The notes under the pieces are model-generated. The model did no database searches. It was given only the letters and a program-made list of their open reading frames with translations, and was not told the DNA's origin. The position numbers were made by a program, and so were the translations under genes. Shown here one piece after another: positions 11,232-22,700 of a DNA stretch of 64,000 nt; position 1 is the stretch's first letter, and each line of letters opens with the position of its first letter. The DNA is taken from positions 106,745,488 to 106,809,487 of the forward strand of contig CM060984.1 of assembly GCA_030765065.1 (NCBI GenBank), in the 5' to 3' direction. Source of the stretch: Deroplatys truncata. Taxonomy: Eukaryota; Arthropoda; Insecta; Mantodea; Mantidae.

Positions 11232-11991
11232 TGAAGCCGAAACTATAAAGGCAATAATTATCATAATATTCTAAGAAGGATAGCGATATAAAATAAGTAA
11301 CAATATATTTAAAATCAGTGTATGTATAAAAAGGAGAAGCATTGTGAAAATTGTTGACTGTAAAAGCGACAGAAAGACAAGACAGGCACAGTTTTGTTAA
11401 TTAGGGACCAGCCTGAGGTAGAAAGGGTAAATACCATATAAAGCAGGTTTTTCCTGGTAAACAACCGAGTACAGCTGCACTTAGCCTGGTGAACGCCACA
11501 CTAAGCATCATGACGCTAAGTTTGGTGACGAGCGTTTGAGGGGAGAGAGGGGAAGTTTAGGCGTTGGTTTTCCTTGTAGTAGCATGGGTAAGTCAGTCTG
11601 CCTGAGTGCCTGGTGAGTGCAGGACGACTTTCTCGTCGTGTGGAGAAGAATGGTGGCGAACATGCTAGAGGGCTTAGCTGTAGTTAATATTCTTCGGTCT
11701 TGGTAAAGACAAAGTATCATCAATGCATTTAATAGTGATCGGCAAACCTAAAGTATTACTTTAAATACTGACAGTGTTCCAAGACAGCGTTTGTGTGTTT
11801 CTCTGTACACACCCACGCATACCCTGACGTTAAGGTTTCATGCTGGAGCAGCCGTGGCAAAAGAAGAACCAACTGGGAGGAGACAAGCAGCAACCGTGAG
11901 GCAAAGGTATTGCTTCATTGTTGAAGGACGGAGCGTGGCTGCGTCATATTGCACCTAAACTTGGGGCAGAAAGAATTACCTGCGTCAAGGG
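11228..11991 (+). mobile_element. Solo LTR, family B, with 4-bp target duplication
   Basis: The LTR (11232-11987) begins TGAAGCCG and ends TGCGTCA, flanked by AGGG on both sides. A second copy on the minus strand at 37215-37935 shows the same ends and its own 4-bp duplication. Length is 756 bp. No internal coding region or second LTR is present, so it is a recombination product (solo LTR). A 4-bp duplication is usual for many Gypsy-type elements, but the superfamily cannot be proven from an LTR alone. This copy has about 41 extra bases at its 3' end that repeat the CTGCGTCA terminus. Confidence 0.8.
11325..11334 (+). promoter_or_regulatory. TATA-like box in LTR B
   Basis: TATAAAAAGG lies about 95 bp into the LTR and is conserved in the reversed copy (37833-37842). 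It is a plausible core promoter for the retroelement. Confidence 0.45.
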
Positions 11992-12050
11992 ACTTAATCT
12001 AAATACCCAGTTTGGTATTTATCCGAGTTTTCGTTTTTGAGTTACGCTAG
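11988..12050 (+). mobile_element. Family A copy, second part after LTR B
   Basis: Continues the copy that stops at 11231: 'acttaatctaaatacc', 'tttggtatttatccgag' and 'tcgtttttgagttacgct' all match the family A right portion. It is truncated before the CA tract. Confidence 0.75.
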
Positions 12051-12302
12051 CGTTACCATGAAGAAAGGACAGGCCTATCTGAGCGATGAAAGATGTGAAG
12101 AATCGGTATGTATCACCTGAATGGTTGAAACAATATGCCTCCCAAAGATTGCGCATACCAGTCCTTGAATGAGACCGGCTCTTATCGGTTCGGCATTCAA
12201 GCCTTAACCTCTGTAGTCGAATGAGGAATGGAAGGCGCAGCACAGGCGTGTTAATTATTGATTGCCAACTTAAACCGCGGTTCTTAATATCGGCACGTAA
12301 CT

Positions 12303-12462
12303 ACACGAAATGTGTAATGAAACTATAGCTGCAAATGTTTATCTCGATTAACATGAAGGAGACAGATAAATAAGCTTTCATAAGAATAGTTTGTAGAAGC
12401 TATATCAGAATAAACGATAGTGACAGAAAGTTATGTGAATGTAGCATATTAAATTTTTAGTT
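12303..12462 (-). repeat. Family A left-end fragment
   Basis: Matches the reversed left part: 'gtttatctcgattaacatg', then 'agaaagttatgtgaatgtag'. Only about 160 bp remain. The gap 12051-12302 is unassigned. Confidence 0.65.
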
Positions 12463-12734
12463 TACTAATCTAGGCTGTGTTTCCGCATCGAAATTTTGCT
12501 TTTATTTTATACTCTGTTAGCATGGCTTTAAGCATCTATTAACTTTATTAACGAATGGTATAAGCTATTATGTGTGCTACATCCATGTAGAAGAGTAATG
12601 CACGCTGTACTTTAAATTTAAATTTAATATGCTCTTCTCTCTGACGTGAGCATACAGTTGTTTGTAACTATCACTTCTGTAGTTGTTTTCATTTGTCATT
12701 ATATTTTTGGAATGATTTCAGAATGGATCTCTGT

Positions 12735-13640
12735 TGAGGCAGTATTTTTAACACTTAAATGATTTCAGTCAAATTGTGTAATAAAAATATAACAGCCCGC
12801 CTTAAAGCAATATGTGTATGTAACAATATATAAAAAGTGTATATTACAGTCATTGTATATGTTTATATTATTGTATACATGTATAATAATGTTATGTGAA
12901 TGTATTACGTAATTTAATAATGTAGGAGCTGTGAGAATAATAGGTTAAAAGTTGCTAACAATGAGGTAACCTTGCGGCAATAACGAGTAAGAAACTGTAA
13001 TAATACTACTAGTCATTATTGGAGCAACAATAATGTAATTTTTGTGACAGTTTATAAAATAGCCAATCAACAACCAGAAAAAAGCTTAAGTTATATAAAA
13101 GTTTTCGATTGGATTAGGAATAACCAAACAGAGACTTGAAATACAGAAATTTACAAATTTAAGCGGTTGAAATCAAGTCAGTTGCTTGTAGACAGCGCTC
13201 ATAACTAGACGTGTTGGTTGTAGACAGTGTTCCTAATCGGACGCGCGACACGTCCTCGAGAAATTTAATACGTATTCGTGTAAGACGAAAATAGTTTACG
13301 TGTTAAAAAGTGCAAGCAATTAATAAAAGAATCTCGCAGAACTCTATATCAATGAAGTGTTATTTAAATTGTGTCAAGAATTAATAAAAAAGAGTGAATT
13401 AAAAATTATAATCCGTGTAAGCCTACATTCTTCAGCCGCATCACGCCCTGCTAAGACATCCATGTCTCTAACAAAAATACTGACGCAGCCGAGGCAAACA
13501 TAAATATATACTATTTAAAGAAACAGTCGAATTACAAAGTTAATATTTTTTAAACATTTGGGGTAAAGGCCACCAAAAATACATTTGGGGCGAAGGCTAC
13601 CGGAAACTTTTTACCACACGTGCGGTTGCAACGAACTTCA
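12735..13640 (+). mobile_element. LTR family D, copy D1
   Basis: Starts TGAGGCAGTA and ends ...CTTCA two bases before a primer-binding-like motif. It shares its whole length with 26327-27207 (reverse), 28409-33530 (split) and 43395-44229 (reverse). It has a TATA-like TATATAAAA at 13092-13100, AATAAA-type signals near 13322 and 13383, and a 28-bp tandem duplication near the 3' end ('catttggggcgaaggc', 13554-13610). No second LTR or pol domain accompanies it. Confidence 0.75.
13092..13100 (+). promoter_or_regulatory. TATA-like box in LTR D1
   Basis: TATATAAAA lies mid-LTR, 30-40 bp after a CCAAT-type AGCCAATCA (about 13060). The arrangement fits an LTR promoter. Inferred. Confidence 0.4.
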
Positions 13641-13805
13641 AGTTTGGCTCCCCAACAGTTGAACTATAATACAACCTACTTCAAGTTGACGCCTAAAGCG
13701 TGGTGCAAATAATTTAAAAATAACAATACAACAAACATATTCTACTTCAAATTGGCTCCCAAAACGTGGGACAAATAACAAAACGAAGCAACTATCTACT
13801 TCACT
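13641..13805 (+). repeat. Repeated tRNA-Lys-like primer-binding motifs after LTR D1
   Basis: Three successive units begin TTGGCTCCCCAACAG, TTGACGCCTAAAGCGTGG and TTGGCTCCCAAAACGTGG, each followed by an AT-rich stretch ending CTACTTCA. The motif resembles TGGCGCCCAACGTGGGGC, the complement of the insect tRNA-Lys(CUU) 3' end used as a primer site by several LTR elements. A single primer site is expected; three tandem versions are unusual. Confidence 0.55.
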
Positions 13806-14104
13806 GTGATAATGGTTCATTTACTACGAGGTTTCGGAGGAAATAGGAAAGAACAGTGTAAAGTAAAAGGTTATAAAATTGGTTAGAAAACTGGTGTATT
13901 TTGAATAGAAGAGTATTCTTTTTTCAGTGGACCACACACAGGTGTAACCTGTATCTCTTAATCAGCTATTTCACTGCAGCTGTTTAGCAGCTATTAAAAA
14001 CTTAAGGACTGATGATTCAATTGGGATAATGTTATATACTGATAGTGTTTAATGCCCGTTCTTACTGTATACTATACCGCAGGTGCTGAACACTTACGGT
14101 ACAT
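13806..14104. other. Unassigned stretch
   Basis: May be LTR-element internal sequence continuing from D1, but no gag or pol motif is seen. Confidence 0.35.
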
Positions 14105-14302
14105 GAAATGAAATACTAGGAAAAGAAAGAATAAAACGATCCAGACTTAAGTTTAGGTTATTCCCCTCATTTTTCTGCTATGAGGGTTGAGCAAAACTTG
14201 TAGTAAATTTCAGTCAGGGAGGACGGTCCAGACGGATTTGAACCGTAGATCTCCAGTTCATGAGACCGAGACTTAATCAACTCGGCTACCGTTTCGGTGA
14301 GT
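14105..14302 (-). mobile_element. tRNA-headed SINE, minus strand
   Basis: On the minus strand 'ggtagccgagttgattaag' (A-box-like) and CGGTTCAAATCCG (B-box-like) are correctly spaced. The 3' body runs to about 14105, with a GAAATGAAAT tail-like sequence. It lacks acceptor-stem pairing, so it is not a tRNA gene. Confidence 0.55.
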
Positions 14303-15262
14303 GCATCTATAAGATACGTTCAATACACCTGAACTTCATGAAATAGCAGACACATAACAGCGAGATATTTATTATTTTGAGAACAATTCTGGTTTAAATA
14401 TTTGTATAAAATTTGGGATAATATTTTTGAAATATCAAAAAAGCTCAAAATTTAACTTTTTATTTTTCTCCTTCCATTGCATGCCTGTTTAAGGTCTTTT
14501 ATCTGGGGTTTCTGACAATACATCTGCTTTAAAATACTATAATGGACTATTATGATTAATAAACTGTATCTTTATTCATATAATGAATCATTTTCAATTA
14601 TTCCTGTTTCTCTGTTGTGCATTAATTTGTTTGAGAGGCTGCGTGCAGCAACGTGAAAATGGGCGGTGACCACGTAGCATTGCATGCAATAAAATATCGA
14701 CGCAACGCCCGCATAATTTTGAACATAAGAGTTCTAATTACAATTACCTCGCTTACAGTAATCAGTTACTGGTATATTAGGGTTGGTGAAGGCTTCTTAC
14801 GAGAAATTACAACCTAAATGTTGGTATCCATGCGCGCACAAGTACACTAGAGAACGACTGTTTCAGTATCTACAACTAGCATCTCGAACCCTGTGTCACC
14901 TATACAAACGAAGCTATTTGGCGTCTCTATGCTTGGGATCGCATCCGGACTAAACGGATGAACGAAAGCTCGTCGAGCTTGCACCATAGAAGATCAATGT
15001 GCGGCTTAGGATTTAAGGGGGACGATCGCGTGATTTTCCAAAACCCAAATATTTTACTGACTGTTTTGAGCTTTACCATATTTTTTATCTGTATAAAGAA
15101 GTGTGGTTGCAAATTTTGGTGGGTATATGTTAATTTGTTCTTGGATTATGCATTTTAAAACACAAATTTCTTATGATGTAGTTTTCTTAACAACGTTTCA
15201 GATTTATGTTCTGTTTGAGTTAGAAAATAAATTTACTAAGAAGCATACTTATAAATTAATGA
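14303..15262. other. Unassigned AT-rich stretch
   Basis: Open frames on both strands at 14927-15158 overlap each other and show no family motifs. No repeat match within the window was recognised. Confidence 0.45.
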
Positions 15263-15269
15263 AATATAT

Positions 15270-15313
15270 ATATATAGTTAAATAGGTATATATATACCTA
15301 TTTAACTATATAT
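15270..15313. repeat. Perfect 44-bp palindrome
   Basis: Two 22-base arms (ATATATAGTTAAATAGGTATAT and its exact complement) meet with no loop at 15291/15292. It directly abuts the TG terminus of a family C copy. Confidence 0.9.
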
Positions 15314-15753
15314 TGTGACTTTGGCCAGTTTTGCAACTGTCACTTCTCTCAATTCACACTTTAGTGTTTTGATCTGGTTCACCTTTCATTGGTACTTCAC
15401 TTAGTTCACACAGTCACTTCACTAACGTGAACTAGTTCAATTTTCCCGTCACTTCGCTTTCTTCGTGATGTAGCCTTTTCTTCCGGACGATTCACTCACT
15501 GGGGAGCTGAACACAAGACTTCTAAAATCTCTCGCTCCACAGTAGCACATAGCCAATGGAATATTTCACAGATCATTCTAGAACTATCTGGACACAGGTT
15601 CTGAAGACGGGGGGAAAAAACTTCCAGAATATTCTGGTTATCTGTTGATATCTTTTGGTATTTACATCGGATGAGAGCGCGAGTTATCTTTGTTAATCTA
15701 CGGCTGCCTGGCGCCGACCACTTCGATAACCTTGGGTCATAGCCGCTGCGTCA
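15314..15753 (-). repeat. Family C (LTR-like), best copy
   Basis: Bounded TG...CA (TGTGACTTTGG to GCTGCGTCA). It is homologous in reverse to 6966-7290 and in the same direction to 61150-61390 plus 62685-62830. It contains repeated 'gttcac/cacttcact' words. Its length (440 bp) and termini fit a solo LTR, but flanking bases (ATAT vs TAAT) do not form a target duplication, so the class stays open. Confidence 0.6.
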
Positions 15754-15795
15754 TAATAAGAGGAAATTATAGTCGAAGTTTTACTCCGACAACTT

Positions 15796-16663
15796 AAAAA
15801 ATCGATGTGTTACACTCACTTGACTTTCTCTACTCTTTTACAAACTATTTTTACAAACGCTTATACTCCATATGCTTCATGTTAATCGAGATATCGAGAG
15901 TTAATCTTATCGCTAATTTTCTTGTAGATGCAAGGGGAATTGGTAGGCTTTAAGCGATAGTTAAATATTTTAAGAGCTGTTTGCTATGTGCAGTATTCCA
16001 TTCTCTTTGCATTACCAGGTTAAAAAAATGAATAACGAATTCCCATTTGAGCAAAAGTAAAAGTATTGGAACATTTAAGGGAATAACAAGCAATATCTCG
16101 AAAATGGTTCACTCAACGACCAAAAATGTGTATGACATAAATTGTGTATTTTAACGCGATCTACATTTTTCTGTAGTAAAATTTTGTCTATCTCTTATGG
16201 TTTACCAATTATGCAATAGTTTTTCACAATGAAGAATACTTTTGGAGACATTACCAGAAAATTCGAGATACACATTTCATTTGCCATGAAAATATCTTAA
16301 ACATATGATATTTTAATCAGAATCTTTAGAGCCATTTTTGAGAAAATTAAAATTTTCGAAAAATGTTTTATGTAAAGCGTAGTCTGGGGTGAGGGGATTT
16401 TCTTGAAAACCTTTGTGTCGCATCTCTGGAAGATACGGAACCTAAATACCAAGTTTGGTGTTTATCCGACTGTTCGTTTGTGAGTTATGCTGCTCACAGA
16501 CACATAGACAGACAGACACACAGATACACACACGGACATGTTTCCAAAAAATTGTTTTTGATTCAGGGGGTCTCAAAACATATATTTCCGGTGAAATCTC
16601 GGTATCGAATTTTTGGGTGAAATACAATTCTTCCCCTACTTACTATACGTAGCAGAGAAAGTT
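15796..16663 (+). mobile_element. Family A copy lacking left arm
   Basis: Begins at an A-run and 'gatgtgttacactcacttgac', carries all internal blocks and the CA tract (16498-16540), and ends with a full right inverted repeat ('acttactatacgtagcagagaaagttaa'). The left about 105-bp arm is absent, a state shared with several copies. Confidence 0.85.
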
Positions 16664-17474
16664 AAATTTGCATTGTACGGGGCATTTTAAATACTGAAAA
16701 ACTTCTAAAATGTTGCAAAAGCGAAAAGCTCACCAGAAAATTTACTCATAAAAACTGGCCTGAAATTATGTTTTTTATAATAAATAGGGTAAATTGTTAC
16801 TCAAAATATATAACTTAGAAACGGATTTACGTACGCGCAGTAAATGTTACATACAGGCTTTGGAAAAAATGTGAAAATGAAGGAAAAAGCTTTAAAACCG
16901 AAACCACGCTCTCCAGTCAGGATTATCTAGACACGTAACTCACTCATTTTAATTACGATAACAAAAATATTTAGACGAAATGTTCCTGGAAAATTCGACG
17001 TAATAATAAATTAAAAACATTAAATTATAATTTTTTACTATTTATGGTCTCCTTAAGTTGCTTTTAGGGGATTAGGCATCTCTATATGTCTTGTTATGAT
17101 TGATATGAAAACCTGATTTAGTTAAGTCCACTGCCCGACACTTCAAGATAAATACTGAAAATGCAAATACTGAGCTCCAATATTTTCCAATGGTGGAATT
17201 TGAGTTTTGTGAATCGATAAACGTAAGATGTAATATTGTGATATACTTGCCAGTTTAAATACGGTGAAAACTGAACAGAATATAAAATTTCTTGTTAGTG
17301 GCCATAAAAATCTATATGAACGTAATGTTGTTTCCACTAAATATTGAATGTTTAAATTTAAGTGAAGACAAACAGTATTGTCATAAATGACAGTTTCAGT
17401 TTTTGTATAGTCTTAAAATGGGATTTCCTCTATAGTTTCATATATACTTATCTCTCTAGCTACAATACTTGTAT
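16664..17474. other. Unassigned AT-rich stretch
   Basis: No gene, repeat or motif recognised. Confidence 0.5.
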
Positions 17475-18315
17475 TACTTTCTTTGCTACGTATAGTAAGT
17501 AGGGGAAATATTGCACTCCACCCCAAAATTTGATACCCAGAATTCACGTAAATACAAGTTTTGAGGCACCCTAAATTTAAATAAAGCATTTGTGAAAATA
17601 TGACAGTGTGTGCGTCCGTGTTTGTCTGTGAACAGCATAACTCAAAAACGAAAAGTCAGATGAATACCAAACTGGGTTTAGTATCTTCCAAGGATGCGAC
17701 ACGAAGATTTTCAAGAAAAATCCCCCCACCCCGAACTACCATGGAACATTTTTCGGAAATTTCTATTTTCTAAAAAATGGCTCTAACGATTTTCATTAAA
17801 ATACCGTATGTTTACATGAAAAAATAAAATGTATATTTTGAATTTTCTGAGAATATCCTAGGAAGTCCTCCTCCTTCTAAAGGCATTTTGAATATTCTTG
17901 TGTAACTTGTAAACGATAAGCGATAGACGAAAACGTTTTTTACAAAAAAAAATGTATATGTCTTAAAACACACAATTTACTTCAAATAAGTTTTGGTGGC
18001 GTATGCCATTTTTGAGATTTACATTATTGAATGTTCGAATTTTTTTTTAAATTCCATCGATTTTCAGTTGACTCTCGCGATTGCATGGAAAGTGTGTAAT
18101 TTTAAGGCTAGTATACCGTCCAGTTCATAAACATTTGTCCTTGGGTGTTCTCTTTGTTTTTGTAACGGAATGTGTTAGGTGGCTATTTTTGAAAAAGTTT
18201 ATTTGGATTAAATGTAGTAGAAAGAAAAATAAGTTTTAGTAGGAATAGTTTTTATACCTCTAATAAAGATAGAGGGTAGAGAAAGACATGTGAATGTATC
18301 ACATCAGATTTTTTA
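17475..18315 (-). mobile_element. Family A copy, minus strand
   Basis: Outer arm 17475-17590 ('acgtatagtaagtagggg'), GT-rich tract, internal blocks, and the left end 'gtagagaaagacatgtgaatg' with a T-run at 18307. The opposite arm is absent. Confidence 0.85.
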
Positions 18316-18819
18316 AACATATTTTTCGTACATGTTCTCTGATCATTCCGTTAACATGCCGTCATATTGGAAACCTAGCGGTATAATAAGCTAAATCCAT
18401 ACGGTCGTGCCCAGTCATACCAACTTTAATAAAGTTTTAAACAAAAGACTTGATCATAAAACAAGAAACATAAGTCAACATTATTTTTGATGTTAATCAT
18501 AAACTTTTACATCAGTCTTTAAGTTCCGTATATTCCTTCTCATACTGCTGCCGAGATTTTGCTGGAAGCAGCATCGATTCATTGACCTGGCTCGGAATTA
18601 AATATCCTTGCGATTTTCAGTCATATTTTCAGTTACAAGCTTGTTGTCTAGAAACGAGTGCTCAGAACAAGTTCTACATCCGCATGTCGTAATGTTACGG
18701 TCAACGCTTCCTGGGAGGCGTTGGTACGGTTCATAACATAGGATTCAGGCGGCTGTAAGAATATGTCAACAAATGACTGACTATAAGTTTTATATTTGTA
18801 CAGTACTTATATTACGTTT
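18316..18819. other. Unassigned stretch
   Basis: Nothing recognised on either strand. Confidence 0.45.
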
Positions 18820-19012
18820 ATTTATTCTTTTTAATATATTTTAGGTAGCTTTTACTACAAAGCATTGTACGACCCACGTACGCAAAGCTTTAGAGTATTT
18901 GATGCATAAATAGCTATTTTAAAATGTTACTGTATCTGCCATATTGTAGCCTTAAGTCTGCACTACTTCACAGGAAAAAATGTCATAACTCCTTCACACT
19001 CTAGAAACTCCA
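18820..19012 (+). repeat. Diverged repeat F, copy 1
   Basis: 'tctgccatattgtagcc...ctacttcacaggaaaaaatgtcataactcct' parallels 46820-47010 over about 190 bp. Element type unknown. Confidence 0.4.
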
Positions 19013-19312
19013 TTCTTGAAGGACCACTGTTTGACCAATAAATTGATTATTTTGTTCCTTTCCATCCCCAAACATCATAATTATCATCCTCAAACAGCAT
19101 TAGACTTGTGGCTTACTCCGTCTTCAAGAAAACTGATTTGCCCACCTCATTCTGTCACCACCCCTTCTACCTATTGGTTTATACTTTTGTATTGTTTGTG
19201 GTGTTCGATCTTCGTCCATTCTGTTTACATTTTTGTCTGCCATTTTTGTCTGTATTCAATTATTTCATTTGGACTGAATTTCCAAGTTTCCTATAATGCC
19301 TTCGTTCCTTTT

Positions 19313-20211
19313 TACTTTCTCTACCACGTACCTAGTAGGTAGAAATGATATTGCATTCTACCTAAAAATGTGATATCGAGATTTCACCGGAAATGTTTTG
19401 AGGTCCTCTGAAAAAAACGCATCTTTAGAAAAATGTCAGTGCGTGTCTGTATGTTTGTGTGCGTTTCTGTTTGCGTGTCTGTGAACAGCGTAATTAAAAA
19501 AGAAAGGTTGCATAAATACCAAACTTGGAGTTTAGACCCAGTATCTTCCAAAGATGCGACACGAAGACTTTCAAGAAAATACGCACATCCCAAACTAACC
19601 TTTACAAGGAAAAGTTTTTGAAACTTTTTACTTTATAAGAAATGGCTCTAACGATTTTGATTAAAATACCATACATTATAGCTATTTACATGACAAATAA
19701 AATGTCTATTTTGAATTTTCTGCGAATAGCCTATGAAGTCCCCTTCATTCGGATGAATTTTGTATAATCCTGCACAACTGCTAAACGTTAAGTGATAGAC
19801 AAAAAGCTTACTTCACCAAAAATGTAGATCTCTTTAAAACACACAATTTATTTCAAGTAGGCTTTTTTGTAGCATAAGCCATTTCTAAGATATCTGTTAT
19901 TAATGGTTCGAATTGTTAATTTCTTTATCATTCTCTTAGAAGCCCAGTAAACATTCAGTTGCTTCTCGCGATTGCATGGAAACAGTATGTAATTTTAAGG
20001 CCAGCATATAGCGTCCAGTTCTTAAACATTTGACTATCGATGTTCCCTTTGTATTGTAACGAAATATACAATGTAGCTATTTCTGCAGAGTTTTATTTGG
20101 ATTAAAATGTAGTAGGCAGAAAAATAAAGTTTCCAAAGAGTAGCTTGTATACCCACTGATAAACGATAGGAGTTAGGGAAAGTACTGTGAATGTAACGCA
20201 TCAGATTTTTT
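19313..20211 (-). mobile_element. Family A copy, minus strand
   Basis: Outer arm ('tactttctctaccacgtacctagtaggtag'), GT-rich tract, internal blocks and left end to the T-run at 20206. It faces the next copy (20963) head to head across about 750 bp. Confidence 0.85.
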
Positions 20212-20654
20212 ATTCGGGAGTCTGTAACCTGCACACATCTAAAAAATCTCATCTCGGGAACCTCTATCTTTGTATTGGGAGACGGTCAGCACACAACTCT
20301 ACCACAACCAAAGGTGATTGTTGGAATAGCCATCACTTTATGTTTCAATACAGTTGGTTTGTTACAATTTGTAAGTTTTTTATTACAGTACACATTATTT
20401 GGTATTTATTTAATTTATTTTGCATATCTCTGTTATTAATGTATGACACAATGTAAGCAAGACAGTTAAAATCAAATTTGTTATTCTCCAAATATTGTAA
20501 AATGTTATAGATTAAAATGCAACTCATAAGGCATGAGGCTTCATCATAAAGAGAAACAAAAAAGATTAACAGATCAGAATGGTAGAAAACTGTTATTGAA
20601 AATACAAGTAACCGCCACTAATTAGTAGAAACGAAATTCTTATCTCATTAATGA
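20212..20654. other. Unassigned spacer between inverted family A copies
   Basis: AT-rich with one 89-codon frame that has no recognised motif. It lies between two copies in opposite orientation. Confidence 0.4.
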
Positions 20655-20660
20655 CTTTTT

Positions 20661-20936
20661 GCAGGAACGGGTTGCCAGTGGTTCCCCAGAGCTCGAAGTA
20701 GTATTCCTGGAAATTGCAGTCAAAAGTTTGCAATGACCTCTACAAATGGGACTGCTGGGCTATTAGCAGCACAGAACTACGATGGGGGTGGCAGACATCA
20801 GGGATTATTTCAGAACATTACAGTTTATGTTCATGCGTTAGGACCACCACACCGAGCTGCCGTTTATATTCCTTGTAAAGCCTGGGACACGTACTACCAA
20901 CCCTTATTTGTATCGGGCCACCCTTTCATTTCCTGA
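20661..20936 (+). CDS. Possible host exon or coding fragment, unrecognised
   Basis: A 92-codon open frame follows a good splice-acceptor-like sequence (pyrimidine run then GCAG at 20654-20664) and ends at TGA. Its composition is unlike the repeats nearby: balanced GC, few A/T runs, and four cysteines. Internal words include GTGCQWFPRA and VYVHALGPPHRAAVYIPC. The first ATG inside it is at 20733, but the frame is open upstream into the acceptor, so an internal or terminal exon is the better reading. I do not recognise a family. It lies between inverted family A copies, so it may be a captured fragment or a chance frame. Low confidence. Confidence 0.2.
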   Translation, partial: AGTGCQWFPRARSSIPGNCSQKFAMTSTNGTAGLLAAQNYDGGGRHQGLFQNITVYVHALGPPHRAAVYIPCKAWDTYYQPLFVSGHPFIS

Positions 20937-20962
20937 GTGAAAAATAGTTTCTACAGCTTTTA

Positions 20963-21779
20963 TAAAATTATAATGTGTTACAGCCACAAGACTTTCTCTA
21001 CCTACTATCGTTTATTTTATACAAACTATTCTTACGAAAGCATATTTTCTATCTCCTTCATGTTAATTCAGATAAGCGTTTGCAGAAATAGTTTTACTAC
21101 ACAATTCATTGTGGAAACCCAATCGATAGTAAGATGTTTATACTGGTCTTGAAATTCCATATTCTTTCCAAGATATCGTAAGAAACAGCTGAATGGCTAC
21201 AGAACGTTTGAAGTATTGAAAAATCCAAAACAATAATAATAGTCATCTCGAAAATCGCTAATGCTACAAAGGAAGCTAATTGATATAAACTTTTATTTTA
21301 AAGAGCTGTACATTTTTTGTATAGTGTATTTTGGTCTATCTCTTAAGGTTTACCAGTTATACAAAATTGCTTCCTAATGAAGAATACTTCACAAGCTACT
21401 CCCAAATAATTCAAGAGATACATTTTATTTGTGAAGCAAGTATCTTTAATATGTCTACTTTAATCAAAATTGTTATAGACATTTTGAGAAAACCAAAAAT
21501 TTTGATAAATCTAACATGTGAAGGGTAGTTAGTGGAGGGGGGATTTCGTTAAAAATCTTCGTTTTGCATCTTTGGAGATTCTGAACTTAAATAAAAATTT
21601 TAGTATTTATCGACTTTTCGTTTTTGAGTTATGATCTTCACACACACAACATGCTTTAGAAATGTTTTTTTATTCAGATGACCTCCGAAAATGTATTCAC
21701 CGTGAAATCTCGATATAGAATCTTTGGGTAGAATTGTATATTTTCCCTGCCTATCATAGGTAGGCGTTAGGGAAAGTAA
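20963..21779 (+). mobile_element. Family A copy, plus strand
   Basis: Left end 'aatgtgttacagccacaagactttctctac', internal blocks, shortened CA tract (21651-21660), and right arm ending 'gttagggaaagtaa'. No left arm. Confidence 0.85.
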
Positions 21780-22354
21780 TAAACAAATAATTTTCAGAGT
21801 TTTCTTCACTTAAGAACCATACTTATTAAAAATCCCTCTCACATAAAATAGTGTTTTTCGGAATACACGAAACTATTAAGCGTTATGCCAATTTTTTATC
21901 GATTAAAAATTCAAACAGGACTTAAAAACTTAATCTTAAAACGCATTCTAAGTGCCATAGCTGTAATTTCATCATCTTCAGATAATTTAATTTTTATTAT
22001 TAAATCCTGGTTATTAATCAGGATGAAAATGTTTCACCGGATTGAAAACAATTCCTTTTGTTTGTATTCTAGAATACTTGTGTACAAAAATATATAACAT
22101 TTTCAACTAAATACTGTAATACACTAAGAAATTGGTATTTGTATGAGTTTTATTTTAGTAGTACAACTTACAAGAATACCGGCACTTTATTGTGGAAATC
22201 TCAACAATATTTGTAGGAAAAGTAAAATTCGATGTCATCAATACACGTGTTCAAGTTTGCACCAAATTGGTTAAAGCTTCCATCGCCTGGAGCTTTTTGA
22301 GTGATGACTGATGAGGAATGTTGAAGCATTGAAGTGAAGAAAAAAAATTTAAAC
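21780..22354. other. Unassigned AT-rich stretch
   Basis: One 70-codon frame with no motif. Nothing else recognised. Confidence 0.45.
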
Positions 22355-22700
22355 CGAGCGGGATGACTCAGTCGTTAATGTCTGTGGCCCGCATTCGAGA
22401 GGTCTCGGGTTCAAATCCTATGAGCCTACCAATCTGACTGGTTTTTTTTCATAGTTTCCCTCAGTCACCAAAGTAAATACTGGATTAGATATTTAATACC
22501 CCTAACCAAAGTTGAACCTTAAGTCTAAAACAACACTAAAATGAAGATAGATGGTAATAGCGAATGCCCTGTCATCTACCACAGATAATGAAAGCCAGTA
22601 GACTGGACGTCACCCTAATGCCATCTGCCCAGCTCGTATAGAAGCAGAGATACAGTTGGCCAGCATCAAGCCCTCTGTAGACACATGCCGAAGCAAGAAG
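22355..22700 (+). mobile_element. tRNA-headed SINE (type 3)
   Basis: A-box-like 'gggatgactcagtcgttaatg', B-box-like GGGTTCAAATCC, then 'gactggttttttttcatagtttccc' and a 'actggatt' word shared with 55312-55925. The 3' limit near 22700 is approximate. Confidence 0.65.

Noticed and set aside
15314-15753. Proven LTR status for family C
   Set aside because: TG...CA ends fit, but the flanks do not form a target duplication and no internal region is known, so it is only called LTR-like.
19016-19342. 108-codon plus frame
   Set aside because: Hydrophobic low-complexity content, it runs into a family A arm, and there is an overlapping alternative frame. Not supported as a gene.
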